A stretch of DNA of 64,000 bases from Actinoallomurus soli (lineage in GTDB: Bacteria; Actinomycetota; Actinomycetes; Streptosporangiales; Streptosporangiaceae). The stretch lies in assembly GCF_024055715.1 (NCBI RefSeq), contig NZ_JAMXMV010000018.1:1-64000 (forward strand), given 5' to 3'. Positions 17,190-26,697 of this stretch are shown here, in pieces. The notes under the pieces were generated by a model. That model worked only from the letters and a program-made list of their open reading frames with translations. It ran no database searches and was not told where the DNA came from. The position numbers were made by a program, and so were the translations under genes. Numbering within the stretch: the first letter of the stretch is position 1; each line of letters begins with the position of its first letter.

Positions 17190-18809
17190 TCAGCCGGTGG
17201 TCACTTCGGGGAGGTCGCGGACGCGCGCGTCGTCGGCGTCCGCGAGGAAGTCGGCCGGGCTGGTCTCGTCCACGCCGTCCGCGACCTTCAGCGCCCGCAG
17301 CAGGACGGTGAGCACCACCACGACCAGCATGTTGAGGACGAACGCGGTCAGCGCGATGTACCCCGTGTGGTGGATGAGGGGGATGTCGGCGATCGGCTGG
17401 CCGAAGTGCTTCTGGGTGGGCGAGGACTGCCGGTACGCCGTGACGGTCCCGTACACCATGGCCACGGCCCAGCCCGCCAGCAGCGCCCAGCGGTGGAACC
17501 ACCGGGTGAACAGCCCGATCGCCAGCGACGGGAAGGTCTGCACGATCCAGATGCCGCCCAGCAGCTGCAGGTTGATCGCCAGTGACTTGTCGAAGGCCAG
17601 GACGAAGATGAGCGCGCCGACCTTCACGAGCAGGGACACGAACTGCGAGACCCGCGTCTCCTCGGCCGGGGACGCCTCCGGCCGGAAGAAGGCCTTGTAG
17701 ACGTTGCGGGTGAACAGGTTCGAGGCGGCGATCGACATGATCGCCGCCGGGACGAGCGCGCCGACGCCGATCGCGGCGAAGGCGACCCCGGTGAACCAGC
17801 TGGGGAAGACGTGGTCGAACAGGGTCGGCACGGCCAGCTGCGGATTCTTCGCGGCCTTCACGGCGGCCGCCACGTCGGGCTTGGCCAGCGCCATGTAGCC
17901 GAGAAGGGCGAGGAGCCCGAGCAGCAGGGAGTACGCCGGGAGCAGCGCGGCGTTCCGCCTGATGACGTTGCGGCGGCCGGCGGCGAGCGCCCCCGTCACC
18001 GTGTGCGGGTAGATGAACAGCGCCAGCGAGGAGCCGAGGGCGAGCGTGCCGTACGCCCAGTGGTTCAGGTCGCTGGTGACGATCGATCCACCGGGTTTGT
18101 GGGTCGCCGGGTTGACCTTGGTGAGGGACGCCTGGGCGCTGTCGAAGATGTGGCCCCAGCCGCCGAGCTTCGTCGGGATGTACAGGATCGCCACGATGAT
18201 CACGAGGTAGATCAGCGCGTCCTTGACGAAGGCGATCAGCGCCGGGGCCCGCAGGCCGGACGTGTAGGTGTAGGCGGCCAGGAGCGCGAACGCGATGAAC
18301 AGCGGCAGGTCCCGTGCCAGGCCGGAGCCCTTGACCCCCATGACGGTGAGAACGGCCTGGATGCCGACGAGCTGGAGCGCGATGTAGGGCATCATCGCCA
18401 GGATTCCGGTGACGGCCACGGCCAGGCCCAGGCTCTTGGAGCCGAAACGCCCGCGGACGAAGTCGGCCGGTGTGACGTACCCGTGGACGTGGGACACCGA
18501 CCACAGGCGGGGACCGATCAGGAAGACGATGGGGTAGGCGATCGCGGCGTACGGCAGGGACCAGAAGCCCATCGCGCCGCTGGCGAACACCGCGGCGGGC
18601 ACCGCGATGAACGTGTAGGCCGTGTAGAGGTCGCCGCCGAGCAGGAACCAGGTGACGAACGTTCCGAAGCTGCGCCCGCCGAGGCCCCACTCGTCCAGGT
18701 GCAAAAGCGTCTGGCCGCGTCGCCACCGGGCGGCGGCGAACCCGACGACGGTCACCAGGAGGAGGAAGAAGACGAAGACCGCGAGCTCGACGCCGTTGAC
18801 GTGGTCCAT
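17190..18809 (-). CDS. Sodium:solute symporter, monocarboxylate type
   Basis: A 539-residue SSS-family symporter with about 13 transmembrane segments. Segments such as WGLGGRSFGTFVTWFLLGGD, the YTFIAVPAAVFASGAMGFWS helix and AAIGVGALVPAAIMSIAAS match the MctC/MctP group that imports short-chain monocarboxylates such as acetate, pyruvate or propionate with sodium or protons. A small DUF3311 membrane protein precedes it by four bases, the usual partner. The acidic C-terminal tail follows the last helix. Exact substrate is not determined. Confidence 0.9.
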   Translation of the reverse strand: MDHVNGVELAVFVFFLLLVTVVGFAAARWRRGQTLLHLDEWGLGGRSFGTFVTWFLLGGDLYTAYTFIAVPAAVFASGAMGFWSLPYAAIAYPIVFLIGPRLWSVSHVHGYVTPADFVRGRFGSKSLGLAVAVTGILAMMPYIALQLVGIQAVLTVMGVKGSGLARDLPLFIAFALLAAYTYTSGLRAPALIAFVKDALIYLVIIVAILYIPTKLGGWGHIFDSAQASLTKVNPATHKPGGSIVTSDLNHWAYGTLALGSSLALFIYPHTVTGALAAGRRNVIRRNAALLPAYSLLLGLLALLGYMALAKPDVAAAVKAAKNPQLAVPTLFDHVFPSWFTGVAFAAIGVGALVPAAIMSIAASNLFTRNVYKAFFRPEASPAEETRVSQFVSLLVKVGALIFVLAFDKSLAINLQLLGGIWIVQTFPSLAIGLFTRWFHRWALLAGWAVAMVYGTVTAYRQSSPTQKHFGQPIADIPLIHHTGYIALTAFVLNMLVVVVLTVLLRALKVADGVDETSPADFLADADDARVRDLPEVTTG

Positions 18810-18813
18810 GGAC

Positions 18814-19074
18814 TCACTCGCCCTTCTCGTCGGCCCGGTCGGGGGAGGATCCGCCGGTCCTGCGGCGGGTGAGCGCGTACGCGAGGCCGATGAAGGCCGC
18901 CGTGAGGATCACCCAGACCAGTTGCCACCAGTAGAAGAAGGGGAAGCCGGCGAGGCGGGGCTTGATCTTGGCGTAGCTCGGGACGGCGAGGTAGATGACG
19001 AAGGGCGCGATCAGGAGGACGGCGATCACGACCCGCACGAGAGGACGGGTCGGTGGTGCGGCTTTGTTCGGCAT
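18814..19074 (-). CDS. DUF3311 small membrane protein, symporter partner
   Basis: An 86-residue protein with two transmembrane helices (VRVVIAVLLIAPFVIYLAVP and YWWQLVWVILTAAFIGLAYAL) of the DUF3311 family, which almost always lies directly before SSS-type monocarboxylate symporters. ATG 19074 has AAGGGG about seven bases upstream and gives MPNKAAPP; the frame is open further but codes for unlikely residues. It probably assists assembly or activity of the symporter. Confidence 0.85.
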   Translation of the reverse strand: MPNKAAPPTRPLVRVVIAVLLIAPFVIYLAVPSYAKIKPRLAGFPFFYWWQLVWVILTAAFIGLAYALTRRRTGGSSPDRADEKGE

Positions 19075-19184
19075 GTCGGGGCCCCTTCGGAACAAAGGTT
19101 CGCTTCCGCCACTCTGAACGCATGTGATCACGATCCGATCTCGGCCTGCGGCGTCCGGATAACGAACCGGTAACGTCCCGGCGC

Positions 19185-19856
19185 TCAGTCCGTCGGCTTC
19201 GCCACTGACGGAGGGCCGTTCCCGGGCGAGAGCGGCCGTCTCCGTGGAACGGCCACCGTCGGAGCGCCTGTGGGCGAGGCCCCGACCGCTCCGGAGTACG
19301 GGGAGGTGGCGGTCGGGTCCGCGGTCGGCACCCCCTCCGAGTCGATGGACCCGACCCCGGCCGGGCCGTCACCCCCCGGGCACGAGACGTTCGAAAGCTT
19401 TTCCACGAGGATCGGAATGAGATACGGGGCTCTCACGATCGGCGCGCCGGGCAGCAGGCGTGCTGTGCAGGCGATCTGCAGATATCCGTCCACCGCCTGT
19501 CGCGTCGACCGGCGCCGGGACTCGACGAAGATCGCCTGGGTGCCGATCGGGTGGATCGTGACGTCCGCCGTCAGCTCCGTGCGCAGGCCGCGTTCGCGCT
19601 CCTCCGCGCTCGGACCGGCCAGGAGGGCGTCGAACACACCCTGGGTGTCCCACGGTGGAACGGACCGCTCCACGGCCGTCAGGGCGCCGTCACGGAAGAA
19701 GTACACCTGTGCCTTGGGCAGGGAGGTGGCGGTCGCGGTCGGCGCCTCTCCAGCGCTCACCACGCCGGTCGGGCGCACTCCGCACCCCGCGAGCAGGCAG
19801 ACCGCGAGCAGGCAGACCGCGGCGGTCACGGGGACCGCGCGTACGGGCCGCCTCAT
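19185..19856 (-). CDS. GerMN-domain lipoprotein of a two-component operon
   Basis: A 223-residue exported lipoprotein. The signal peptide ends in the lipobox LLAGC (Cys25). A GerMN-like domain follows (about residues 45-150: QVYFFRDGALTAVERSVPP, then DALLAGPSAEERERGLRTEL) and then a Pro/Thr/Ser-rich tail. Its ATG overlaps the stop of the sensor kinase gene by four bases. The layout response regulator, kinase, GerMN lipoprotein parallels MtrAB-LpqB and the CseA-type lipoproteins that tune a cell-envelope sensor from outside. Confidence 0.85.
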   Translation of the reverse strand: MRRPVRAVPVTAAVCLLAVCLLAGCGVRPTGVVSAGEAPTATATSLPKAQVYFFRDGALTAVERSVPPWDTQGVFDALLAGPSAEERERGLRTELTADVTIHPIGTQAIFVESRRRSTRQAVDGYLQIACTARLLPGAPIVRAPYLIPILVEKLSNVSCPGGDGPAGVGSIDSEGVPTADPTATSPYSGAVGASPTGAPTVAVPRRRPLSPGNGPPSVAKPTD

Positions 19857-21223
19857 GCCGGGATCCGTACCGTGAAGACCGCGCCGCCGCCCGGCGCGTT
19901 GCCCGCCTCGATCCTCCCGCCGTGCAGGGCGGCGTTCGCCTGGGCGATCGACAGGCCGAGCCCGGTGCCCTTGCCCGCCGGGCGCGCGGGGTCCGCCTTG
20001 AAGAACCGGTCGAACACGTGCGGCAGCACGTCGTCCGGGATGCCGGGACCGTTGTCGATCACCCGTACCTCCAGACCCGCCCGCCCGACGACGCGGACGG
20101 GCGGGTCGCCGTGCCGCAGCGCGTTGGCCACCAGGTTGGCGATGATGACGTCGAACCGCCGAGCGTCGAGCCGTACGCGCAGGCCGGGCGGGATCTCGAT
20201 GACGACCTGGTCGGCCCAGCCGCGGGTGGTCACGCACTCGCGGACGAGGGCGGCGAGCGGCACGTCGTCCAGGGTCAGGTCGGCGGTTCCGGCGTCCATC
20301 CTGCTGATCTCCAGGAGGTCCTCGACCAGGGCGCCGAGGCGCCGGGTCTGCTCGGCGACCAGGCGGGCCGCCGTGCCGGTGTCCGCGGGGAGCCGGGCGG
20401 CGTCCTCCTCCAGCAGGTCGGTGACGGCGGTCATGGCGGCGATCGGGGTGCGCAACTCGTGCGAGACGTCGGCGGCGAACCGCCGGGCGGTCGCCTCGAG
20501 GTGGCGCAGCTCACCGACGGTGTACTCCAGGGACGCGGCGCTCTCGTTGAAGATCCGCGCGACGTCGGCCAGTTCGTCCCGGCCGCGCACGTCGACGCGG
20601 GCGGTGAGCTGCCCCTTGCCGAGCGAGCGGGCGGCCCGGGCGAGGCGGCGCAGCGGCCGCAGCACGCTGCGCCCGAGCAGCGCGGCGAGGACCACCGCCA
20701 GGACGACCGTCAGCGCCCCCGCGCGCGTCAGGGCGCTCTGGATGCGGTTCAGGTCGGCGTTCTCCTTGGCGAGGGACGCGAACACGGCGACGGTGAGCGG
20801 CAGCGGCCCCCCGTCGCGGCCCTGCACGCGCGTGGCGGTGACGAGCCAGGGCGTCCCGTGGATGACGACCCGCTGGAAGTACAGCCCCTGGGCGGCGCGG
20901 GAGGTCAGGCCGGCGGGCACGTCGCGCAGGCCGAACTGCCCGGTGGCGACCACCGCGGTCCCGTCGGTCACGACCACGTACCGGTCGGGGCGCACCAGCG
21001 CGGTCGCCACGTCCCGCAGTGTCCGCTCCGGCACCGGGGCGGTCAGGTCGCCGGGCACGGTGTGGGCGAGCGTCTCGCGCGTGTCGATGAGGACGGCGTC
21101 CTGCGCCCGCTGCAGGATGGCCCGGCGGACGAGGACGTACCCGATGCCGGCGACGAGCGCGGTGGAGGTGAGGCAGGCGGCGACGAACGCGATGAACAGG
21201 CGCCCGCGCAGTCCGCTGATCAC
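19853..21223 (-). CDS. Envelope-sensing histidine kinase
   Basis: A 456-residue membrane histidine kinase. TM1 is IAFVAACLTSTALVAGIGYV, an extracytoplasmic sensor loop follows to about residue 160, and TM2 is LTVVLAVVLAALLG leading into a HAMP domain. The phosphoacceptor is His255 in VSHELRTPIAAM. The N box is NLVANALRHGD and the G1 box DNGPGIPDDVLPHVFDRFF. GTG 21223 overlaps the response-regulator stop (GTGA). Resemblance is strongest to the AfsQ2/CseC group. The downstream lipoprotein probably modulates the sensor loop. Confidence 0.92.
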   Translation of the reverse strand: MISGLRGRLFIAFVAACLTSTALVAGIGYVLVRRAILQRAQDAVLIDTRETLAHTVPGDLTAPVPERTLRDVATALVRPDRYVVVTDGTAVVATGQFGLRDVPAGLTSRAAQGLYFQRVVIHGTPWLVTATRVQGRDGGPLPLTVAVFASLAKENADLNRIQSALTRAGALTVVLAVVLAALLGRSVLRPLRRLARAARSLGKGQLTARVDVRGRDELADVARIFNESAASLEYTVGELRHLEATARRFAADVSHELRTPIAAMTAVTDLLEEDAARLPADTGTAARLVAEQTRRLGALVEDLLEISRMDAGTADLTLDDVPLAALVRECVTTRGWADQVVIEIPPGLRVRLDARRFDVIIANLVANALRHGDPPVRVVGRAGLEVRVIDNGPGIPDDVLPHVFDRFFKADPARPAGKGTGLGLSIAQANAALHGGRIEAGNAPGGGAVFTVRIPA

Positions 21224-21894
21224 GGTGCCGTGAACCGGTAGCCGAAACCGCGGACCGTCTGGATCAGCGTGGGCGCGGCCGCGTCCGTCTCGATCTTGGC
21301 TCGCAACCGTTGCACGCAGGCGTCCACGAGGCGCGAGTCGCCGGCGTAGCCGTGGTCCCACACCTCCCGCAGCAGGTGGCCGCGGGTCAGCGCCTGCCCG
21401 GGATGGCGGGTCAGCTCCAGGAGCAGCCGCAGCTCGGTCGGGGTGAGGTGGACGTCCGCCCCGGCCTTCGTGACGCGCAGCGCCGCCCGGTCGATGACCA
21501 GGTCGCCGAAGCTGGACCGGCTCATCGGGGTCTTCTCCGCGCGCCGCAGGACGGCGCGGATCCGCGCGTCCAGCACGGCCGGCTCGACGGGCTTGACCAC
21601 GTAGTCGTCCGCGCCCGCCTCCAGGCCGACGACCACGTCCAGGCTCTCACCGCGCGCGGTCAGCAGGATGATCGGGATCTCGTCGGACTTGCGGAGCCGG
21701 CGGCAGACCTCCACGCCGTCCAGGCCGGGCAGCATGACGTCCAGCACGACGATCTCCGGGCGGCGCGCCCGCGCGTACTCGAGGCCCTCCTCGCCCGTCG
21801 TCCGTGCGGTGACCGAGTGCCCCTGACGGGTGAGGGCGAGCTCCAGACCCGTACGGACCGACGGATCGTCCTCCACCAGCAAGATCGCGACCAT
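21220..21894 (-). CDS. OmpR-family response regulator
   Basis: A 224-residue regulator. The receiver has the acidic pair VEDD (Asp9-Asp10), phosphoacceptor Asp52 in VVLDVMLPGLDG, a Thr in ILLTARGE and Lys in YVVKPVE. The DNA-binding winged helix ends RLRAKIETDAAAPTLIQTVR and GFGYRF. It is the first gene of the three-gene operon with kinase and lipoprotein, and is close in layout to AfsQ1/CseB. It is divergent from the penicillin-binding protein gene at 22015, a plausible target given the envelope theme. Confidence 0.93.
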   Translation of the reverse strand: MVAILLVEDDPSVRTGLELALTRQGHSVTARTTGEEGLEYARARRPEIVVLDVMLPGLDGVEVCRRLRKSDEIPIILLTARGESLDVVVGLEAGADDYVVKPVEPAVLDARIRAVLRRAEKTPMSRSSFGDLVIDRAALRVTKAGADVHLTPTELRLLLELTRHPGQALTRGHLLREVWDHGYAGDSRLVDACVQRLRAKIETDAAAPTLIQTVRGFGYRFTAP

Positions 21895-22014
21895 CGGCCC
21901 ATTATCGAGCGGCGGGCCCGGCGGCGGGCTTCTGTCACCGAATCCAGACATTTTCCGGGAAGCGTGACCGCATCCCGACAGCTTGATGACGCTTCCTGAC
22001 CATGGTTGATCTAC

Positions 22015-24084
22015 ATGGCGGGACGGCGCAGACGCGAGCGGAGACGATGGACGCGGATGGCGGTACGCGGCCTCGGGGGCCTCGTACCCCGCAAGGGCCG
22101 CAGGCTGCGGCTGGTCCGGCGGGCGGGCTATGTGCTCGGCGGCCTCGTCGTGGTCCTCGGAATCTGCCTCTGGGTGGTCTACACGCAGGTCAAGGTGCCG
22201 CCGGTCAGCGCCGCCGCGCGGGCGGAGGCGAGCATCCTGTACTACCGGGACGGCACCCCGATCGCCCAGATCGGACGGCTCAACCGCGTCGCGGTGCCGC
22301 TGCGGGAGATCCCGGCGCACCTGCGCGGCGCGGTCCTCGCCGCCGAGGACCGTAACTTCTACGGCGAACCCGTCGTCTCGCCCACCGGCCTGACCCGCGC
22401 GGTCTGGGCCGCGCTGTCCGGCGGGCCGCGCCAGGGCGGGTCCGGCATCGCCCAGCAGTACGTCAAGGTCGCCTACCTGAGTCCCCGCCAGACGCTGGAC
22501 CGCAAGGTCAAGGAGCTGTTCATCGCGGTGAAGCTGAACCGCGCCCGGTCCAAGGACTGGATCTTCGAGCAGTACCTCAACACCGTCTACTTCGGCCGCG
22601 GGGCGTACGGGGTGCAGGCGGCCGCGCAGGCGTACTTCCGCAAGGACGTCGGCGCGCTCACCCCGGCCGAGAGCGCACTGCTGGCCGGGGTGATCCAGGC
22701 GCCGTCGTACCTCGATCCCGCGCTCGGGCACACCGCGCGGACGCAGGCCCGCTGGCGGTACGTCATCGACGGGATGATGAGCACCGGAGTGCTGCCGAAG
22801 GGGCCACGGCCGGCCTTCCCGAAGGTCGCCCCGGCGCACACCGACCCGCTGTACGGCGGGCAGCGCGGCTACCTGATCGAGCGCATCACCGGCGAACTGC
22901 ACCGGCGGGGCTTCGACGACGACGCGATCTACCGGCGCGGCCTGCGGGTGACCACCACCCTCGACCGCGCGACGCAGGAGGAGGCGCCGCGCGCGGTGGC
23001 CGAGGCGGTCGGCGGGGACAAGGACATCGAGACCGGTCTCGTCTCCGTACGGCCGGGCACCGGTGAGATCCTCGCGGCGTACGGCGGACGGGACTATCTC
23101 AAGCACCAGTACGACAACGCGTTCCTCGCCGACCTGCCCGCGGGTTCCTCCTTCCACCCGTTCGTCCTGGCCACGGCGTTGCAGGACGGCATCGGCCTGC
23201 GCAGCGTCGTGGACGGATCACCCCTGAAGGACGTCCGCAACGACGACGACGACAACACCGGCGCGACGGACCTGCTCAGGGCCACGGCGGCCTCGTACAA
23301 CACGGTGTTCGCCCGGCTGGGGGCGAAGACGGGCGCCTCCGCCGCCGGCCGCGTCGGCCTCCCGAGCCGGCCCGTGCCGCCGCGGGTCCACGCCGTCGAC
23401 CAGGCCGCGGCGTACGCCGCCCTGGCCGACGGCCGGTACGCCGACCCGCACATCATCGCCCGCGTCACGGACTCGTCCGGGAAGACGCTGCTGACCGTAC
23501 GGCCGCACGTCCGGCGGGCGCTGTCCTCGTCCGTGGCGGCGGACGTCACCTTCGCCCTCGCGCTCGGGGCGAAGCCGGGCGGCGCGCGACCCGTGCTCGA
23601 CCGCCCGACGGCCGGCCAGATCGGCACCACGGACGCCAACGCCGCCGCCTGGTACTGCGGCTACACGCCGAGCGTGGCCACCGCCGTCGTCACCTACCGC
23701 GCCAGCAACCGGCCGCTGATCAACCACGGTGACGCGCCCCTGCGCGAGACCACCGGTACGCCGGCCGCCATCTGGAAGGCCGTCACGGCCACCGCCGTCG
23801 CCGACCGGCCCGTCGAGGACTTCCCGCCGCCCGCCTGGGTCGGCAAACCCCAGCGGTTCGCGACGCCCACGCCGAGCCCCACCCCGCCGGCGTCCCCGCC
23901 TGCCACGCCGGCGTTCCCGCCCACCACGCCGACGTACGTGCCACCGGAGAAGCGGGCGTCGCGGATGCCGTCACCGAAGAAGACCGCCTCCGGGACGCCG
24001 ACGATCGACCGCTCGGACCTGGCCAAGGAGAAGGGGGCCCGGGCGAGCCGCTCCCCGAAGGCCGATCCGCAGGCCACACCCTGA
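22015..24084 (+). CDS. Class A penicillin-binding protein with degenerate transpeptidase site
   Basis: A 689-residue membrane protein with one TM helix (about 34-55), a GT51 glycosyltransferase domain (AAEDRNFYGE, GGSGIAQQYVKVAYLSPRQT, EQYLNTVYFGRGAYGVQAAA) and a penicillin-binding domain. The acylation motif normally SxxK reads SSFH (Ser378, His381), and the KTG motif reads QIG in TAGQIGTTD. The SxN motif, SYN in AASYNTVFARLG, is kept. Thus the transferase half looks usable but the transpeptidase half should not acylate normally. The C-terminal 90 residues are Pro/Thr-rich. ATG 22015 is preferred over TTG 22006. It faces the envelope-sensing two-component operon. Confidence 0.88.
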   Translation: MAGRRRRERRRWTRMAVRGLGGLVPRKGRRLRLVRRAGYVLGGLVVVLGICLWVVYTQVKVPPVSAAARAEASILYYRDGTPIAQIGRLNRVAVPLREIPAHLRGAVLAAEDRNFYGEPVVSPTGLTRAVWAALSGGPRQGGSGIAQQYVKVAYLSPRQTLDRKVKELFIAVKLNRARSKDWIFEQYLNTVYFGRGAYGVQAAAQAYFRKDVGALTPAESALLAGVIQAPSYLDPALGHTARTQARWRYVIDGMMSTGVLPKGPRPAFPKVAPAHTDPLYGGQRGYLIERITGELHRRGFDDDAIYRRGLRVTTTLDRATQEEAPRAVAEAVGGDKDIETGLVSVRPGTGEILAAYGGRDYLKHQYDNAFLADLPAGSSFHPFVLATALQDGIGLRSVVDGSPLKDVRNDDDDNTGATDLLRATAASYNTVFARLGAKTGASAAGRVGLPSRPVPPRVHAVDQAAAYAALADGRYADPHIIARVTDSSGKTLLTVRPHVRRALSSSVAADVTFALALGAKPGGARPVLDRPTAGQIGTTDANAAAWYCGYTPSVATAVVTYRASNRPLINHGDAPLRETTGTPAAIWKAVTATAVADRPVEDFPPPAWVGKPQRFATPTPSPTPPASPPATPAFPPTTPTYVPPEKRASRMPSPKKTASGTPTIDRSDLAKEKGARASRSPKADPQATP

Positions 24085-24088
24085 CCGG

Positions 24089-24832
24089 TCAGGCGAGGGC
24101 CGAGCAGTCCGCCTCGTCGGGCAGCAGCGGCCGGAGCATCACCCGGTAGGACCGGCCGTGTTCCGTCCAGTCGCTCCACCGGCCGGCCGGCGCCTTCCGC
24201 GCCTCGGCACCGGTGAGGACGGTGCAGGTCCGCGTGCCCACCCGTGTCCCCGAGCCGAGCGGCACGGCGAACGGCCACCGCGGCGCTCCGGTCGCGGACC
24301 CGGGCAGCGCCAGCGCCGCGACCTTGGCCGGGCGGTACGGGTGCGGCGCGGCGGCGAGGTCGCCGCGCGCCCAGGCCGACGGATTCAGCAGGGCGAGCAA
24401 CGCCGCCGCCCTGCCGTCGCTCACCGGCTCGACGAGCCGGGTCGTACGCGGCCGCCCGTCGACGACGAAGGTGATGACCGCGTACATGGCGTCGGCCATG
24501 TACGGGCTCTCCACGGTCCGCGGCGTCGCGAGCCCGGCGTCCCGAGCCGCCGACACGATGCGCCGCACGGCCCGTGGCGTCAGCCGGTACTCGGTCAGCG
24601 CGCCGGACGCCCCGGCGACGACGCGCCCGTCGCGGTACAGGGAGAAGTCCGGCAGGCTCCCCGGGCCGCCCAGCCCGGCGATGCCCCCGCTGGTGCTCGT
24701 CCGCAGCACCAGCGCGGTGCCGGACGGCACGGACGCCGACGGCGGCGCCGGCGTGGGATCGAGCCCGGCCTCCGAACGTCCGGAACAGCCCGCCGCCACC
24801 AGTGCGGCGGCCACCACGACCATGGCCTTCAT
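24089..24832 (-). CDS. Hypothetical lipoprotein
   Basis: A 247-residue protein with a short signal and lipobox VAAGC (Cys16), then a Pro/Ser linker and an unrecognised domain (LPDFSLYRDGRVVAGASGAL, VRRIVSAARDAGLATPRTVE, YAVITFVVDGRPRTTRLVEP). Similar single-gene lipoproteins are common in actinomycetes and have no assigned role. It converges on the penicillin-binding protein with a four-base gap, so transcription readthrough is possible. Confidence 0.8.
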   Translation of the reverse strand: MKAMVVVAAALVAAGCSGRSEAGLDPTPAPPSASVPSGTALVLRTSTSGGIAGLGGPGSLPDFSLYRDGRVVAGASGALTEYRLTPRAVRRIVSAARDAGLATPRTVESPYMADAMYAVITFVVDGRPRTTRLVEPVSDGRAAALLALLNPSAWARGDLAAAPHPYRPAKVAALALPGSATGAPRWPFAVPLGSGTRVGTRTCTVLTGAEARKAPAGRWSDWTEHGRSYRVMLRPLLPDEADCSALA

Positions 24833-24934
24833 AGAAGATCGCTCCTCAGTGCGTGGCGCGTCCCCGGAACTCAGACGTGCTCCGAGGCCGCGCGGTTCCC
24901 TGGCAGGTCGGGGGGAGCGGGTCGTACGGGGGGA

Positions 24935-25672
24935 TCAGGGGATGAGGTCCCAGCTGCGGGCGCGGGCGGCGCACTCCGCGCGGAAGGCCGCGGCGTCGAA
25001 GACACCGCCGAGATGCGGGGCCAGTCCGTCGCGGGCGGACAGCAGGAACTCCGGCCCGGACAGCGCCCCGGACCGATCGGGCAGCGCCCCGGACAGCGGA
25101 CGGGCGGCGATCGTCTCCAGGTCCCGGACGTTGCACAGGTCGTCGAGGCCGGGCCGGCGCGGCCAGGCCCCGATGACGACCCCGGCGAGTTCGAGCCCGT
25201 GGTTCGCCATGGCCTCCAGCGTCAGCGCCGTGTGGTTCAGCGTGCCCAGGCCCGGCCGCACGGCGACCAGCACGGGCGCCCGCAGGGAGTGCGCGAGGTC
25301 GGCCAGCGTGGCGCCGTCCTCGTCGTAGCGCACCAGCAGCCCGCCGGCCCCTTCGACGATCACCAGGTCACGGTCGAGCGCCTGGATCCGCTCGGCGGCC
25401 GTGCGGAGATCGAGCGGCGGGAGCCCGGCCCTCCGGGCGGCCGCCGCCGGTGAGAGCGCGTCGGTGTAGCGCGCGAACTCGTGCAGGTCGCCGACGCCCG
25501 CGAGCCGCCGCACCTCGTCCAGATCCCCGGCCTGGTCCGGGCGCGCCCCGGTCTGCGCGGGTTTGACCACCGCGACCGACGCGCCACGCGCCCGTGCCAA
25601 CGCCGCGAGGGCCGCCGTGACGACCGTCTTCCCGACCCCGGTATCCGTCCCGCTGACCACGAGCACACTCAT
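24935..25672 (-). CDS. bioD: Dethiobiotin synthetase
   Basis: A 245-residue P-loop enzyme that closes the ureido ring of dethiobiotin from 7,8-diaminopelargonate, CO2 and ATP. The P-loop is GTDTGVGKT at residues 8-16, followed by VVKPAQTG (substrate Lys) and the VIVEGAGGLLV strand with the metal Glu. Length is normal. bioF lies 2.5 kb upstream on the same strand, with an oxidoreductase, a TetR gene and dasR between; bioA and bioB are not in the window. Confidence 0.94.
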   Translation of the reverse strand: MSVLVVSGTDTGVGKTVVTAALAALARARGASVAVVKPAQTGARPDQAGDLDEVRRLAGVGDLHEFARYTDALSPAAAARRAGLPPLDLRTAAERIQALDRDLVIVEGAGGLLVRYDEDGATLADLAHSLRAPVLVAVRPGLGTLNHTALTLEAMANHGLELAGVVIGAWPRRPGLDDLCNVRDLETIAARPLSGALPDRSGALSGPEFLLSARDGLAPHLGGVFDAAAFRAECAARARSWDLIP

Positions 25673-25711
25673 TCGAGTGAGCGTAATGAGAGAAGACGCC
25701 GAACGAGAGCC

Positions 25712-26650
25712 TCAGCGCCGAGGATTTCCGTGCCGATGGCGACTCTGATCCTCGGCATAGACGTTCTCCTCCAGGATGCCCGGGATCAGGCCGGGGCCCG
25801 CGGGGGTCCAGCCGAGCAGGTCGCGGGTGCTCTGGCTCGAGGTGGGAGCGTCGAGGCCGATGAAGGCGGCCAGATAACCGAAATGCTCCGCGGCGTCTTC
25901 GGGCGCGATGGGTGCGGCCGGAACGCCGAGCCGGCGGGCGATGGCCGCGGCGATGTCCCGGAGGGCGATGCCCTCCTCGGCCACGGCGTGCAGACGGGAC
26001 CCCGCGGGCGCGGATTCGAGCGCGCGGCGGTAGAGGCGGCCGACGTCGCGTGTGCCCGCGGCGGGCCATCGGTTGGCACCGTCGCCGGTGTACCCGGACA
26101 CTCCTGTGGCCTGCGCGATGGCGATGAGGCCGGAGGCGAAGCCGTAGCGGCCGCGGCTGTGCACCGTCGGCGGCAGACGGACGACCGAGGTCCGTACTCC
26201 CTGCTCGGCGAGGGCGATCAGCCGGTTCTCCGCGTCGATCCGCGGTCCCCCGGGCCACACGTCGTCCTCGGTGATCCTCGCGCGGGAACCGGCGAGCGCC
26301 AATCCGAGCAGGCCGTTCGTGCCGACGAAGGGCTTCCCCGTGCCCTGCAGGGCGGCCCCCATCGTCTCGATCGCGCGCAGGTCGGCGGTGGCCGCGCCGC
26401 CCAGGTCCCCGGCGCGCATCTCGTCGTGCTTGAACGCGAGGTGGACGACGCCGTCGGAGTCGTGGACCGCGGCGGTCAGACGGTCGAGGTCGTCGAGGTC
26501 GCCCCGGTGGACGTCGGCGCCGAGCGACCGCACGACGGCCGCCGACCGCTCCGAGCGGGCCAGCCCGACGACGCTGTGACCGGCCGACACCAGTTCGGGG
26601 ATGACCGCCGAGGCGATGTGCCCTGAGGCGCCGGTGACGAATACCCGCAT
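25712..26650 (-). CDS. NAD(P)-dependent epimerase/dehydratase-like oxidoreductase
   Basis: A 312-residue extended short-chain dehydrogenase. The cofactor loop is FVTGASGHIASAVIPELVSA, the acidic/basic second strand is VVGLARSERSA and the DVHRGDLDDLDRL strand follows. The Tyr-x3-Lys pair is not obvious, as in many members that reduce or sense nicotinamide adducts. It is divergent from a TetR gene with two operator-like palindromes between them, so it is most likely the regulated target. Confidence 0.87.
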   Translation of the reverse strand: MRVFVTGASGHIASAVIPELVSAGHSVVGLARSERSAAVVRSLGADVHRGDLDDLDRLTAAVHDSDGVVHLAFKHDEMRAGDLGGAATADLRAIETMGAALQGTGKPFVGTNGLLGLALAGSRARITEDDVWPGGPRIDAENRLIALAEQGVRTSVVRLPPTVHSRGRYGFASGLIAIAQATGVSGYTGDGANRWPAAGTRDVGRLYRRALESAPAGSRLHAVAEEGIALRDIAAAIARRLGVPAAPIAPEDAAEHFGYLAAFIGLDAPTSSQSTRDLLGWTPAGPGLIPGILEENVYAEDQSRHRHGNPRR

Positions 26651-26697
26651 TGCCGAACCTCCTTCGAGGCCGCGCCGAGGTACCGAGTCGGCACGGT

